From Dictyophora rubrovolvata (Eukaryota; Basidiomycota; Agaricomycetes; Phallales; Phallaceae), in contig CP114124.1 in NCBI GenBank assembly GCA_029959195.1, positions 1,426,001 to 1,490,000 on the forward strand: DNA of 64,000 bases. Reading direction: 5' to 3'. The position numbers and the translations under genes are program-made. Below are positions 13,052 through 23,806 of the stretch, one piece after another. Numbering within the stretch: the stretch's first letter is position 1; every line of letters starts with the position of its first letter. The notes under the pieces were generated by a model. The model did no database searches, was not told the DNA's origin, and worked only from the letters and a program-made list of their open reading frames with translations.

Positions 13052-13058
13052 TATAAAA
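13052..13058 (+). promoter_or_regulatory. TATA box
   Basis: TATAAAA lies 78 bp upstream of an ATG at 13130. The interval is pyrimidine-rich, which is a common layout for strongly transcribed basidiomycete genes. No recognised gene follows, so this may drive the small candidate at 13130. Confidence 0.4.
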
Positions 13059-13129
13059 AGCAAAAGCTAGACTGGAAATGTCCCTCAAGCCTCTTTGCCC
13101 TTACAATTATCCCAGCTCCTTGCATCATA

Positions 13130-13306
13130 ATGGACGCCCTCAATATCGCTTTATCTTCTTGCGGTGACTCTCAAGCATCAGAATCGCCCACGGTCTTCAA
13201 GTGGATCACGGAAACAGTTCGAGTGCGTAAAACCCCCAGTTCCGTTCGACCGTGTCTCTGTTGGCGATGGGAAATACTCATCTGGCATAAATCAGACTCC
13301 TTGTGA
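13130..13306 (+). CDS. small open frame behind a TATA box, unrecognised
   Basis: The ATG at 13130 opens a 58-codon frame beginning MDALNIALSSCGDSQASESP. A second frame overlapping it (to 13400) continues with cysteine-containing coding-like text such as CVKPPVPFDRVSVGDGKY, so an unrecognised intron could join the two. I could not find a splice pair that does this cleanly. The MD start recalls basidiomycete pheromone precursors, but no C-terminal CaaX box follows in any frame I read. It has no signal peptide. It could be a small protein gene, a non-coding transcript or chance. Confidence 0.25.
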   Translation: MDALNIALSSCGDSQASESPTVFKWITETVRVRKTPSSVRPCLCWRWEILIWHKSDSL

Positions 13307-13880
13307 GGCTTTGAGACTTCACGAAGATAAGGACCCAAATCAAAGATCTTGTACCCTGAAGGCGAGCAACGACCATTTCCGCCAAGTGCGAATCGGCTAA
13401 TGGAGACTGTTTTTAGTTTTTACTTCCTGAGCCTATAGAGCGCGGAAGACCCATCGGGCAAACCCAGACAAAATATAGATGGAAATCACCTCACCCAGCA
13501 CATCGGTCCCCACAGTCGGCGGTAACGAACGACGAGCCCAATCCTCGAAGCTGAGCCTAGTCACAACGACTCATAATAATGTGAGCCATTCAAACAGCGC
13601 ATTGACATAACTTGACATTATACGGATTGCAGAATTCATGAACGATCTCATTACAATGATTTAAAAGAAGTGTTAATCGGATACCCTGTTAGATTTGACT
13701 GTATTGTTCTATCATCCGTTGTACAATATGTACAATAGGTCTTGTAGTCTCAATTCTAGAAATCAGCATACTATTTAATAACAAGTTAGACATATTCAAC
13801 GCAAAAAAAAGAGAGAGAGAGGTAAAAAAAAAAAGGGGGAAAGTCGCTCATCTACCGTTGTAGTAAAAAAAAAAAGCATC

Positions 13881-13908
13881 GCATCGAACATTTTTCTTAG
13901 TTCGATGC
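13881..13908. repeat. perfect 9-bp inverted repeat (hairpin)
   Basis: GCATCGAAC (13881-13889) and GTTCGATGC (13900-13908) pair perfectly around a 10-nt A/T-rich loop, just after an A-run. It lies in the non-coding interval 220 bp before the AATF start. It could be a transcript-end structure or a protein-binding palindrome. Confidence 0.5.
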
Positions 13909-14128
13909 TATTTATGTGTCATAGACGTTGTAATCATCGCAACTCTTCTGAAAAAAGAAAAGAAAAGGTAAGGAGGAGAGGACACTTACCAGTCGAAGTT
14001 GTGTTTACATGGCTTGTGTCGGTGGTGGTTGAAGAGAAAGAAAAAACTTTCGCTGACAAAGCTTAATAAGCAAAACTGTAAGTTTCGTTTAGGACTGTGC
14101 AGCCGTAGCGGTTTGCTGTTGAAAAACA

Positions 14129-16064
14129 TGGCGCGTTAGTCTTATTTATCCTATGTATCTTGCTTAAGAATCTTCAATTTTGGAATTTAGAACTTACCCT
14201 TGCACAACGGCTGGCTCAGATTGAGAGTACCTTGCCTGAAGGTTCGTGTAGCAACTTTGAACAACCCGAAAAACCTCGCATTAACGACATTTTCTCCCGC
14301 AAAGATTATGATCCGGAAGATCTCATTTTTAATGAAAAAAAGAACATAGGAGACGAAGAGGAAGAAGAGGAAGCTCGCGATGCCAACGCTGGCAGAGAGC
14401 ACTATGTCGAAGTTGGGTATGCGTACACCATTTCTCCTTCCGTCTCGTAACTCATAATAAACCTCTTTATAGATCCTCTGCACTGAGAAGAATCAATGAA
14501 GACTTGAATGATCCAAAATATGAAGGAGTGAAGATATCTCGTAGCGAACTGCTGGGTGAAGGTGACAACGACGTTAATGATCAAAGTGACGACCTTGAGG
14601 ATGTACTACCGTCAATTCGTGAAGGTTCTCCCTCGTCATCACCATCATCTGGAGAAGAAGAGGAAGAAGAACCGTTAAACCAGATACAACGAAAACGTTC
14701 TCGGTCAGTGTCCATTCCTGAAGACAAAGCTTCTGAAAGTTTGGACAAAACACTCCAACAAACACGGCTTGCCGATAAGCTAAAAGGCCAAGCCGTGTCA
14801 AGACAACTGGTAACGAATGGTCTTTAAAATCATCTCGTGGATACTTATTGAGCTATTGGCAGAGAATATGGGACGCATTAGTTGATTCTCGCATACGACT
14901 TCAAAAGACCGTCTTAGCTACAAATAAACTACCTCTAGTAAGGTTTGATCTTTTTTAACTTTTAACTTCATTCATTCATCTTTGTCAGCCTCAAACCGTT
15001 CCAGAATATTTAGATGCTCCAGAAGTTCGAACGTCGGTCCGAGAATACCTCGCACAGGCCTACTTGTTGTCCGAAGAGCTATTTCAATTACGGCGTGTAA
15101 GCACTTTCTTCTCTTCACCATTTATATCAACTTATAAAAATCGTAGGCTCTTTTGAAACATGCGGGTTCTGATCTACCTCCTCAAAAAAGACAACGCGTG
15201 AATTTGGATTTAGAAAACGACGTAGACTTTGAGACCTTGTTCAAAGAAAGTACTGAAGAAATGATGGACTTTGAAGCTCAGTGAGTTCATTACTTTCTGT
15301 CCTGTAAGCTTAAACCTGAACCTGAATGTTTTCTAGGATTCACGAATCTAATCTGTCCTCGCTGCAAAAATGGTCTGCTAAAGTACAGGCAGTCGCGCCT
15401 TCTGCTCTTCTGCCTTCGTCAAGGGATTCGTTCAAGATTGGTTCGACGCGCACGAAAAGTGCTGGCGAGCTAGTTGCGGAGGCGACGAGAGACCCCGAAA
15501 AACTCTTGAAGACCACACGGTGTCGCATCAGCCGCGTAGGGTCAGTCCAAAAAGAGGAAGTTGAAGAAGATGACGACGGAGACGAAGAAACGTTTGACGA
15601 TCGTGACTTTTACCGATCAATGCTGCGAGATGTAATTGAAAGCAAAGGAGATAAAGAAGGTTTGACGACCGCCTAGAGATATAAAACATTACAGAATTCT
15701 TATATACTCTTTTGCAGCCATTGCAGATTTATACGCAAATTCGAAGAAGCAGCGAAAAAAGAAGAATGTGGATACGAAAGCTAGTAAAGGTCGGAAGTTA
15801 CGGTAAGCAGCTCTTGTTCCTTTAGCTGGAAAGTCCGTCGTCTCATTGAAAGCTTTTCGTAGGTACGAGCCACATGAAAAAATGTTAAATTTTATGGTCC
15901 CTGTTCCTGTGCGAGGCGCATGGCACGAAGAACAAATCGATGAATTATTTGCAAGTCTACTTGGCAAAGGCTTTGAAGATAGCTCTAAGCCAAACGGTAA
16001 CGACGCGGATATGGTAATGATACCTGAGCAGCCCGCGTTGCAAGGATTTAGGATATTCGGATGA
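14129..16064 (+). CDS. BFR2: AATF/Bfr2 ribosome-biogenesis factor
   Basis: The first coding exon is only ATGGCGC (14129-14135). It splices over a 55-bp intron to give MAQLTLAQRLAQIES. The N-terminal half is acidic (DEEEEEEARDA, SGEEEEEEPLNQ). The conserved TRAUB-type core follows through short exons: IWDALVDSRIRLQKTVLATN, VREYLAQAYLLSEELFQLRR, and IHESNLSSLQKWSAKVQ. The C-terminus has the family's second block, DDRDFYRSMLRDVIE, then TKASKGRKLRYEPHEKMLNF, ending ALQGFRIFG. About eight exons give roughly 480 residues. In yeast Bfr2 acts in the small-subunit processome during early 18S rRNA maturation in the nucleolus; human AATF is part of the same assembly. All splice phases fit. It is convergent with the UPF0662 gene. 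Confidence 0.9.
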
Positions 16065-16357
16065 TCAGCGCGACAAAACATCCATCATTTGCACATCATT
16101 AGTTGTAATATTTCATAATCTAATTCTTGCCTGCTCGTCAATGTCAGATCGCTACCAATAATTTAGAGGATGTCGTAATGTGCTTGGACCTACGTGCCGG
16201 AATATTAAATGGGCTGGAATTTCAGCATCCGTAAGTACAGACAAAGGAGCAAATTTTGGGGTCATCTCAAAAAGTAGCTGGACAAGTATGAGAAATCCTG
16301 GTGAAGCAGAATTCGAGGGGGTTTGTCATATAACTTCACTTATCGGACTGGGAATCT

Positions 16358-18394
16358 TTAAATCATTTCCTCCTCTTCTACCTCTTCCTCCATCGATTCT
16401 TTCAGCTAATTGAAAGACGTTCAGACGTCGAGAAATAGGTTCACTAGGCAGACATACCATTTCGACAAGCTCATGGCATTCACTCAAATGAGCGATGACA
16501 ACTCCCTGTCCTTCCGGGATTGATCCATCGCTTCCGATGAACTTTCCGTCTTTCTGCATAGAATCAATTTGATGCAAGGCTAGTTGATACTGTGCCTACC
16601 GTTAACGGATGCTGTCGGAATTTAAATAAATAAATATACTTACCGGATAAAGATCTCGCGGACTGAACGGTCCACCATACTTAAGAACCTCGTTAAGACA
16701 TTTCTTAACAGTCGACAATTTATTTGCCTAATAAAGTTTCTACAAAAAAAAACTTACATTTACTATATAAATGGACTCACAATCGGCATAAGCTCTTCCG
16801 AAACCGGTTCGCTTGACGATAATAACCGATAGATCAAACCGTAACATCGACGCAGAAGGTATAATAAAACCTATGTGAAAGGGGCATAAGTTAACTCAGA
16901 CGGGGGCTCAAAATGATATTCAGCCCACATATTGCCCTGCTGGTCGGTTGCCCTCTGAATCAACAAACTTGCCATCCACTCGCATCTTGTCAATTTCTCT
17001 CAAGCTCAAAGAATAGTTCCACAAATCCGTTTCTCTGCAGATAACACAGTGAGAAACCAGGTTCTTCAAAAGAAAGTCGCTGTGAAGAAGTATGCATACC
17101 TAAGAGACCATCGATGGGTTAGGACGAGGTTTTCAAGTTCAGCCCGTATTTCCATTAATCTATCATATATGGGTTTGAGTGATGAAGCGACATTTTTACT
17201 GACTTCCCGAGCACGTATTTCCTGGGATATTTCAAAGCACTCTTCAAGCAGCGATGACAGAAGTGCTTGAGACGTGGGCACGGATGATCCACCTGGCCCA
17301 AGGAATTTACCATCAACTCGTTTACTAGATCACGGAATTTAGCGGGTTTATATTAAAATTTAAACGGAACGCTATGACTGACGCTTCAATTTTTCGCAGT
17401 TCTTCTTGCAATGGTTTCAATTCAGCCTTCACGGAACCTTCTTTAGCAGCTAACGCGACAAGGTGCCGCCGTAAAGTAATTAATTTCTCGTGAAGCTATT
17501 GAGAGAGAGATTACATCAGTAACATTATATTTGAATATGACGAAAGAACCCCCTACTGGAATCAATTCGACAGAGAGTTCCGATAACGAATCCTGCATAG
17601 ACCTGAGGATAGAATCTGCGGCAAAGCTCAATGAAACACGAAACAGACTACATAGACTGGACTGCTGAGCAACGAACCGCATTCATTCAGCTGCCGATCC
17701 AAAAGTTTCGTCATCGCTTCCGGATGAAGGCCACTCTCGGCATCTCTTCGCACAATTTCGCGCAATTCCTCAATTCGCCGTTGAAATGTGACGACGTCGG
17801 TTTCGCTATACACAGCGGATTCATTCATGTGGTCTAACAGTTGCTAACCAACAAAAAGAAGGGGTCAGGGTGCAGACTACGAGAGAGCATATAAACGGGT
17901 TAAAGCTCACCCTGATGGTCGATATTTGACAGTATGTCGCAGGACACTCCCTCGTCTTCCCTATTGTTAGAAAAAATAATGATAATAAAGTAAATACGTC
18001 GGATAATGTAGTATCGACCCTATTTTTATGGGGCTGCTGTTCATCTCGGACGTCGTTGAGACGGGTTACTTGAGAAGTGAATGAGTAACTGATCCTCTTC
18101 GATTTCGCGTTGCACACCTTGTTTCACAACAGCATGATAGAGAGAAAGAACGTCCTGGGCTTTCACATAGTTTCCCCTATCCTTTTTTAGGGCAGTCAGG
18201 CGATTTCGGATGCTAGGCAGCGATGCCGGAGTTACCAATGAGTTGTCATTCTAAGAAAGTAAATTGAAGTTCTCCAATGGCTTACTTTATCACCGCTTCA
18301 AGGATTGGCAGTTCTATTAATTGGGGTTTTTTTTTCACCGTGTCAAACAACAGTCCAGGACATTGGAACACGCACCTTCTTGAGGAACAGACAT
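16358..18394 (-). CDS. UPF0662/DUF2408 family protein (yeast YPL260W/Cub1-like)
   Basis: About ten short exons encode a helical protein. The repeated motif MRVDGKFVDSEGNRPAGQ, also present as DGKFIGSDGSIPEGQGV and a related DGKFLGPGGS form, is what I associate with the fungal UPF0662/DUF2408 family. Other recognisable pieces are RNRLTALKKDRGNYVKAQDV (N-terminal), IEELREIVRRDAESGLHPEA and YDRLMEIRAELENLVLTHRW. The last intron (GTATGT...TTAG) leads to an acidic tail, LKESMEEEVEEEEMI, stop at 16358. The start is less certain: ATG at 18394 gives MSVPQE and needs two further introns to reach NDNSLVTPASLPSIRN. Yeast Cub1 has been linked to DNA repair and proteasome function; the biochemical role is unknown. 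Head-to-head with tropomyosin, 106 bp apart. Confidence 0.65.
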
Positions 18395-18500
18395 CGAGTC
18401 AGCGAGCACGGCAAGATAATTCACAATAGTCACACTAGTCACATTCACATTCCCCCCTTAACTCTTCAAGCTTCAATCGTTTGTCGCAATCAAATACCCA

Positions 18501-19137
18501 ATGGAAGCTATCAAGAAGGTGTGTCTAGATTTCGAGTATACAGTTCTTGCGATAATTTGTCTAGAAACTCGAACATCTTCGCACCGAAGCCGATGCTCAC
18601 TTTGAGCGAGCTGAAGAGGCCGAGAAGAAAGTTAAGAAATTGGAACAAGAACTTTTGACCAAAGAGCAAGAGAACATGGCCCTTCAGCGTGCCAATGTCA
18701 AACTTGAGACCGATTTGAAGCAAGTCGAAGAGAAACTCGAAGAGTCCAAGCGGTCTCAAGAAGATGGCGAACACACGAGATCGACCAACGACAGTCTCCA
18801 GAGAAAGGTCCAACTATTAGACGATGAGCTTGCTACCGCAGACAGAAATTTGAAAGATACCGTGGAGAAGTAAGTCAACTAGTTTATTCTACTGATGGTG
18901 TTTTGATCGAGCTTTCTACCAAGGCTCCGGGAAGTCGACGTTAAGGCAGACAATTATGCGCGTCAGGTTCAAAGGCTTGAACAAGAACGCGATGCCTGGG
19001 AGAAGAAATTCGAAGTGAGCATTGTTTTTACGCGTAATAGAATTTCTTGCATATGTCAATTTTAGGAAGCGGAGGATAAGTATAAGACAGCACAGAAAGA
19101 GTTGGATGAGCTCGCAACACAAATGGATAACCTTTAA
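18501..19137 (+). CDS. tropomyosin, 161-residue form
   Basis: Exons 18501-18518, 18565-18869, 18924-19014 and 19066-19137 encode 161 residues, the same length as fission-yeast Cdc8 and budding-yeast Tpm2. The whole protein is one continuous heptad coiled coil without proline: MEAIKKKLEHLRTEADAHFE at the start and KELDELATQMDNL at the end. The central part matches Cdc8 closely, for example QRKVQLLDDELATADRNLKD followed by the exon junction at TVEK/LREVD. Tropomyosin dimers polymerise head to tail along formin-nucleated actin filaments and are needed for cables, polarised growth and the contractile ring. The Met-Glu start is a NatB acetylation substrate, the modification known to aid head-to-tail binding. 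A shorter tandem copy follows 438 bp downstream on the same strand. Confidence 0.95.
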
Positions 19138-19575
19138 TTATTATAATAGTACGTCTAACTGCGTACGCCTCGTCTACACAAAGGAAGTAGTCGTTGATTC
19201 TCTATAGGTTCTTTTGATTTGTATCATATGTTATTAAATTACGCCCTATTTGCTCCATTGTTTCATAAAATGTGTCTGGACAATTCGGTCGATCACACCA
19301 TGTTCCGCGAGTGCTGTTATTTATGCTTTGAACTAATCACTTACTACTCCCGAAGATTGATGTCGCGACGATTGTCCACGGGAAGCAATGGCAACAAGCT
19401 TTGTGTCTGAAGTTCAGACTTCAAAACCTTTTTGCTGATATATTTGTCCAGATTGGTTTGGGTGTATTTGCAGGTGCGATAATTGAAGCGCCTGTCTGGT
19501 TATTACCACCTCGTCACTATCGGTCACATCCATCGACCCCTCATTTTGATCTCCACAACACACAACCAGTGCTCA
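19138..19575. other. spacer between the tandem tropomyosin genes
   Basis: These 438 bp hold the 3' untranslated region of the first tropomyosin and the promoter of the second. Open frames here are short and lack coding character. I see no repeat that would mark a recent duplication breakpoint. Confidence 0.5.
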
Positions 19576-20102
19576 ATGGACGCAATCAGAAAGGTGGATC
19601 GCTTCATCGCATGTATTGATCAGCCCGATGAACTCGTATCTAGAAACTTTCAAATCTTCGTGACGAGGCCGATGCGTACTTAACGCGTGCTGAAGAGGCC
19701 GAAAAGAAAGTGAAGAGACTAGAGCAGGAACTCTTAGTTAAAGAACAAGAAGTCACTTCTCTTACGACAAGATCTGGATCATTGGACACTGAACTTGAAA
19801 CAACTGAAAAGAAGCTGAAAACGACAGAAGAAGAGTGAGTTCCAATTAGGTCAATACACTACCAAATGTTTGAATTCTGTCTCAGGCTTCGTCGTGCTGA
19901 TTTGAGCGTGGAGACCCTCACTCGACAGGTTCAGCGGGTTGAAAAGGAGCGCGATGACTGGGAAAAGAAATATGAGGTGAGCAGAAATGCGTCGTTAACT
20001 CACGATCGTGGCTGATTATTCCTGTTTCAGGATTTGGAAACCAAGTACAAGAAAGCCAAGACAGACCTTGACGAACTTGTTGGTTCACTAGAGGGTCTTT
20101 AA
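19576..20102 (+). CDS. short tropomyosin paralogue, 123 residues
   Basis: Exons 19576-19593, 19644-19834, 19886-19976 and 20031-20102 encode 123 residues. The start MDAIRKKLSNLRDEADAYLT matches the neighbouring 161-residue gene at 32 of the first 42 residues, and the end TDLDELVGSLEGL is equivalent. Exons 1, 3 and 4 have exactly the same lengths (18, 91 and 72 nt) and the same phases as in the neighbour. Exon 2 is 191 nt instead of 305, so 114 nt or 38 codons are absent in frame. The heptad pattern, lack of proline and splice sites are intact, so this looks like a functional gene rather than a relic. The missing length equals one actin-binding period, so the dimer should span one actin fewer. 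The first donor, GTGGAT, is weak. Confidence 0.9.
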
Positions 20103-20347
20103 CTGTACAGATGTCGCAAGATGTTTATTAATTCCGTTTCAATTCCATTTCATGAATGTCTATTAGGTTATCATTCACAAGTTATATTTCTGGATAAACT
20201 ACATGTGCGCCGATTTTATCTACTTGAACAGTCCCATAAACATTTGACTGAGCCTTCGTCGTGACGGCTCAGGTTTGGAAGTCGAATCTCTAAGAAATTA
20301 ATATAAACAAGCTGGATATCACTTATACATCACTTGTACATCACTAT

Positions 20348-21200
20348 TCACTTGGACTCATTGCTTTCTTCATCCTTCTCTTCTTGGAAGTTTAATGAGA
20401 TAGAGTTCACGCAATGACGTTCATTAGCTAGAATGGATTAGTTCGATCTCATTTCAGGTAAGTTGGATATAATGCTTACTTGGAGTTGCAAAACCTTCGC
20501 CCTGGAGAGTACAGACGGTTTAGTAAGACGTGCACGACTGAGCAAACGGAAAGAGACAACATACTTTGAAAACGTGACCAAGATGGCCACCACAAGCGGT
20601 GCAAGTTATCTCTGTTCGAACCATGCCAAACATTGTGTCCTCATGACGAGAAACAGCACCGGGGATAGCTGTGAAGAATGATAAGTACCTCCGGTGTTGG
20701 GGGGTATTTATATGCAGGAATAATCACCATCGAAGAAGGCCGGCCAACCACAACCTGATTTAAACTTGGTTTTGCTTTTGTACACTGTCAAATAGACATT
20801 GATCAGAAAACAACAATCAGATGAAGATGGCCGTGTGACGACGAACACGGGGTATCGCACGCGGCGCAGGTATATACACCCTCCTCGTAGAATTTGTCAT
20901 ATTGTCCGGTTCCCGCAGCCTCCGTGCCTTTCTGGCGGAGGATTCTGAACTGCAAAGAGAGAAGCAGATGAGCCCGATTGGAGTACGATTATAAAAATAA
21001 AGAATGTGCACCTGCTCTCTCGAAAGGACGGCTTGCCATTCCGAGTCGGATTTAGCTTTTGAGTTTGGTTCGACCATGACTGATGAAGTTGTTGAAAGAA
21101 AGCGAGATTGATGCAGTGAAAGAAGGCGAGAGGTTGGCTTTATACTCGAGACTGAGATGGCTGTGAGGGCTGCGCGCAAACGTGAAATGTGATGATTCAT
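20348..21200 (-). CDS. peptide-methionine (R)-S-oxide reductase (MsrB)
   Basis: The spliced product contains every MsrB landmark: [115 protein letters not shown]. Two CxxC pairs (CAAC and CTAC) bind structural zinc and the RHC cysteine is the catalytic one. The enzyme reduces the R epimer of methionine sulfoxide using thioredoxin. About five exons are needed; one donor is CCGT/GTTCGT. From the ATG at 21200 the protein starts with a basic, acid-free presequence ([20 protein letters not shown] through SRFLSTTSS), typical of mitochondrial import. A second in-frame ATG at 21077 ([14 protein letters not shown]) would give a cytosolic form. It shares a 205-bp divergent promoter with dihydroxyacetone kinase. 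Confidence 0.92.
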
Positions 21201-21405
21201 CAGCAAATCAGCAGAGGCACAACTCGTTCGATAAATCAATTATTGCGTCAGATTCTCACGTGACCCTAAATCAGTCCGATCACCATTCGGGTATTAGAAT
21301 TAACTTGAGGCACGGTGTGTGGCCGAGGGAGATTTTGTGTCTCAGAGCTTGCCTTTCTCAAGGAAATTACATGGCCTTGTGACCTTCTTTTTGCTCATAA
21401 CTACC

Positions 21406-23806
21406 ATGGTACTAAGTGAGTGCAAGGCTACCCGTGTTCCTATCGTTCCTTCCCAATACAGCTCTCAGACAAACATTTGATCAACGACTCGACAACTGTT
21501 GTTGTCGAAGCACTGCAAGGTAATGATGGTGCCATGGTTCCGAGTCCGGTTCCGGTGATGTTTATCAATTCTAGGCTTGGTATACCTGAACCCCCATCTT
21601 TCGCTGGATATCAAAAATAAAGGTATGTTCCGCAGCATCCGACTCATTTGGTAGCGATTTATTGTTGTTCGACAGTTGTATACCGATCCAAGACCAATAA
21701 GAATCAGGTTTCTCTTATTTGCGGTGGTGGAAGTGGCCACGAACCGAGCCATGCCGGATTTGTCGGTCAGTTGTTTTTTTTATTTCTGATCTGACATTTC
21801 TCCGTTTAATCAGTGGCATTACTAAACCTCCGATCTTTAGGTGAAGGGATTCTCACTGGTTAGTAAACGACTGAATTTTGCGCAGCAGCGCATTGACAGC
21901 CTCGTCACGATGATCTCAATTCGGACAGCCGCCGTCTGTGGGAATGTGTTTGCGTCTCCTAACGCCAGTCAAGTTACTAGGGCTATTGAACTCGTTGATG
22001 GCGATCAAGGGTATGTAATTAATGTAACATGGTTCCCATCTATCAATTTGATTTGGACATTCCGCAAAAACAGAACTTTGATAATCGTCAAGTAAGCATC
22101 AAGCAACGAAAACGCAACTGATCATTCCCGATTCCGTAAAAACCGATGATCATTTTTTTCTCTACAGAAACTACACCGGTGATATTCTCAACTTTGGATT
22201 GGCGAAAGAGGCTCACGCCGCCACCCATCCCGAAAAATCGAAAAAGGTCAAATTTTTGGTCGTCGGTGATGATGTCAGTGTTGGCAAAACCCAGGGTGGC
22301 ATGGTCGGTAGACGGTATGTACCTATGCCTATTCGGTGTTTATCCCCCTACATATTCATAACGTAGTGGTCTCGCCGGAACTGTTCTTGTCTACAAGATT
22401 GCCGGCGCCCTTTCCGCCAGGAATGCAGATATCGACCGCGTATACGATGTTGCGGCATGGACTGCTGAACGTCTCGGAACAGTCGGAATTGGTTTGGAGC
22501 ATTGTCATGTAAATACGGCTGAGTTTGAACTCGCATACTTTCGAGAGTCACCTAATTTGTTCTATAGATACCTGGTACTCTCCCGGCCCAATCTCACCTT
22601 TCGCCTGATGAAATTGAACTCGGAATGGGTATTCACAATGAGCCGGGTTATGCTCAAGTCTCCCCAGTTCCCAAATTGAAGGAGTTGATAAACGACCTCC
22701 TTACATTGGTTCTTTCGACCTCAGATACTGAACGATCCTTTCTTCCTTTCGGCTCTGGAAACGGACCGGATGAAGTGGTACTGATGGTGAACAATCTGGG
22801 AGGTGTGAGCAATCTAGAATTGAGTGTTATCACTCGTGAAGCTGTATCACAACTGGAGACGAAAGGCATTAAAATCAGGCGTGTGCTCGTTGGACCCTTC
22901 ATGGTAAATTTTTTTTTTTTTTCAGAATCCCCATTATGAATATAACATGCTCGATACCTTCTTGCCCAGACTTCCCTCAATATGCCCGGATTCTCGTTGA
23001 CGCTACTTTTACTCCCCCGACCTGGTGAAAAAGCCCCCGCCTTTACCGAAGAGTTATTATCTCTTTTAGATGACAAGACCGAAGCACCAGGCTGGTGTTG
23101 GTCTTCCGGTCTCGAGCCAGGTGCGATTAAAATGGCACCGGATGAGGAACCCGCTTCAATCATTTCCACAAGCACCGGGCGGAAGGTTGCAGCCGCTGAT
23201 CCCGTTGCCTTCGTCAACGCCATCAAACGAGCTGCTACAGCAATTATCGAGAACGAGCCGGAGCTGACCCGGTTGGACAGTATTACCGGTGATGGTGATG
23301 CCGGACTAACCCATAAATCTGGTGCTGAGCGTGTTTTGAGCGTAGCAAATTCTGGAGGTTTGGATGGGAAGGACGTTATTGGTTCTGTTGCGCAGATTGC
23401 CAAAGCTGCTAGTGATGCCATGGACGGGACAAGTGGTGCATTATACAGTATCTTTTTCTCTTCATTGGTGCAAAGCTTGCATCAGAGTACGGAAGGGAAG
23501 TCGGAGCTTACTCTTCAAATCTGGACAGAATCACTCTCGGAGGCATTGCAAAAACTTTATACGTATACTCGTGCTCGTCCACCGTCCCGTACGTTGGTTG
23601 ACCCAGTGGCAGCCTTCATTGAAGCTCTTCTGGGCGGAAGTTCTGTTTCAGACGCTGTCAATAAAGCTTCTGCTGCAGCTGATAACACGAAGAATTTGGA
23701 GGCTAGAGCAGGGCGTGCTGCATATGTCGGAAAGGACAAGGTCAAAGGCGTTCCCGACCCTGGAGCTATCGGTGTCAAGCTCGTTTTGCAGGCACTAATT
23801 GGTTGA
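21406..23806 (+). CDS. dihydroxyacetone (glycerone) kinase
   Basis: A 10-nt first exon (ATGGTACTAA) splices to give MVLNKHLINDSTTVVVEALQ. DhaK-type domain: VSLICGGGSGHEPSHAGFVG, EGILTAAVCGNVFASPNASQ, LIIVKNYTGDILNFGLAKEA and GDDVSVGKTQGGMVGRRGLA. GMGIHNEPG holds the histidine that forms the covalent hemiaminal with dihydroxyacetone. DhaL-type domain: LDSITGDGDAGLTHKSGAER with the Mg/ATP-binding aspartates, then SDAMDGTSGALYSIFFSSLV and GVPDPGAIGVKLVLQALIG. About nine exons give ~590 residues, full length for a single-chain ATP-dependent fungal Dak. The product, dihydroxyacetone phosphate, enters glycolysis, and the enzyme also detoxifies dihydroxyacetone. Two motif variants are noted: GDGDAG where GDGDCG is common, and MDGTSG where MGGTSG is common. 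Neither removes an aspartate ligand. Confidence 0.94.

Larger units (their letters stand above)
12682..14128. other. long intergenic stretch with one possible small transcript
   Basis: This 1.45 kb stretch lies between the starts of the glutathione transferase (minus) and the AATF gene (plus). It holds a TATA box at 13052, a small open frame from 13130, purine runs with a GA repeat at 13803-13850, and a perfect 9-bp hairpin at 13881-13908. The remainder shows nothing I can assign. Confidence 0.5.
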
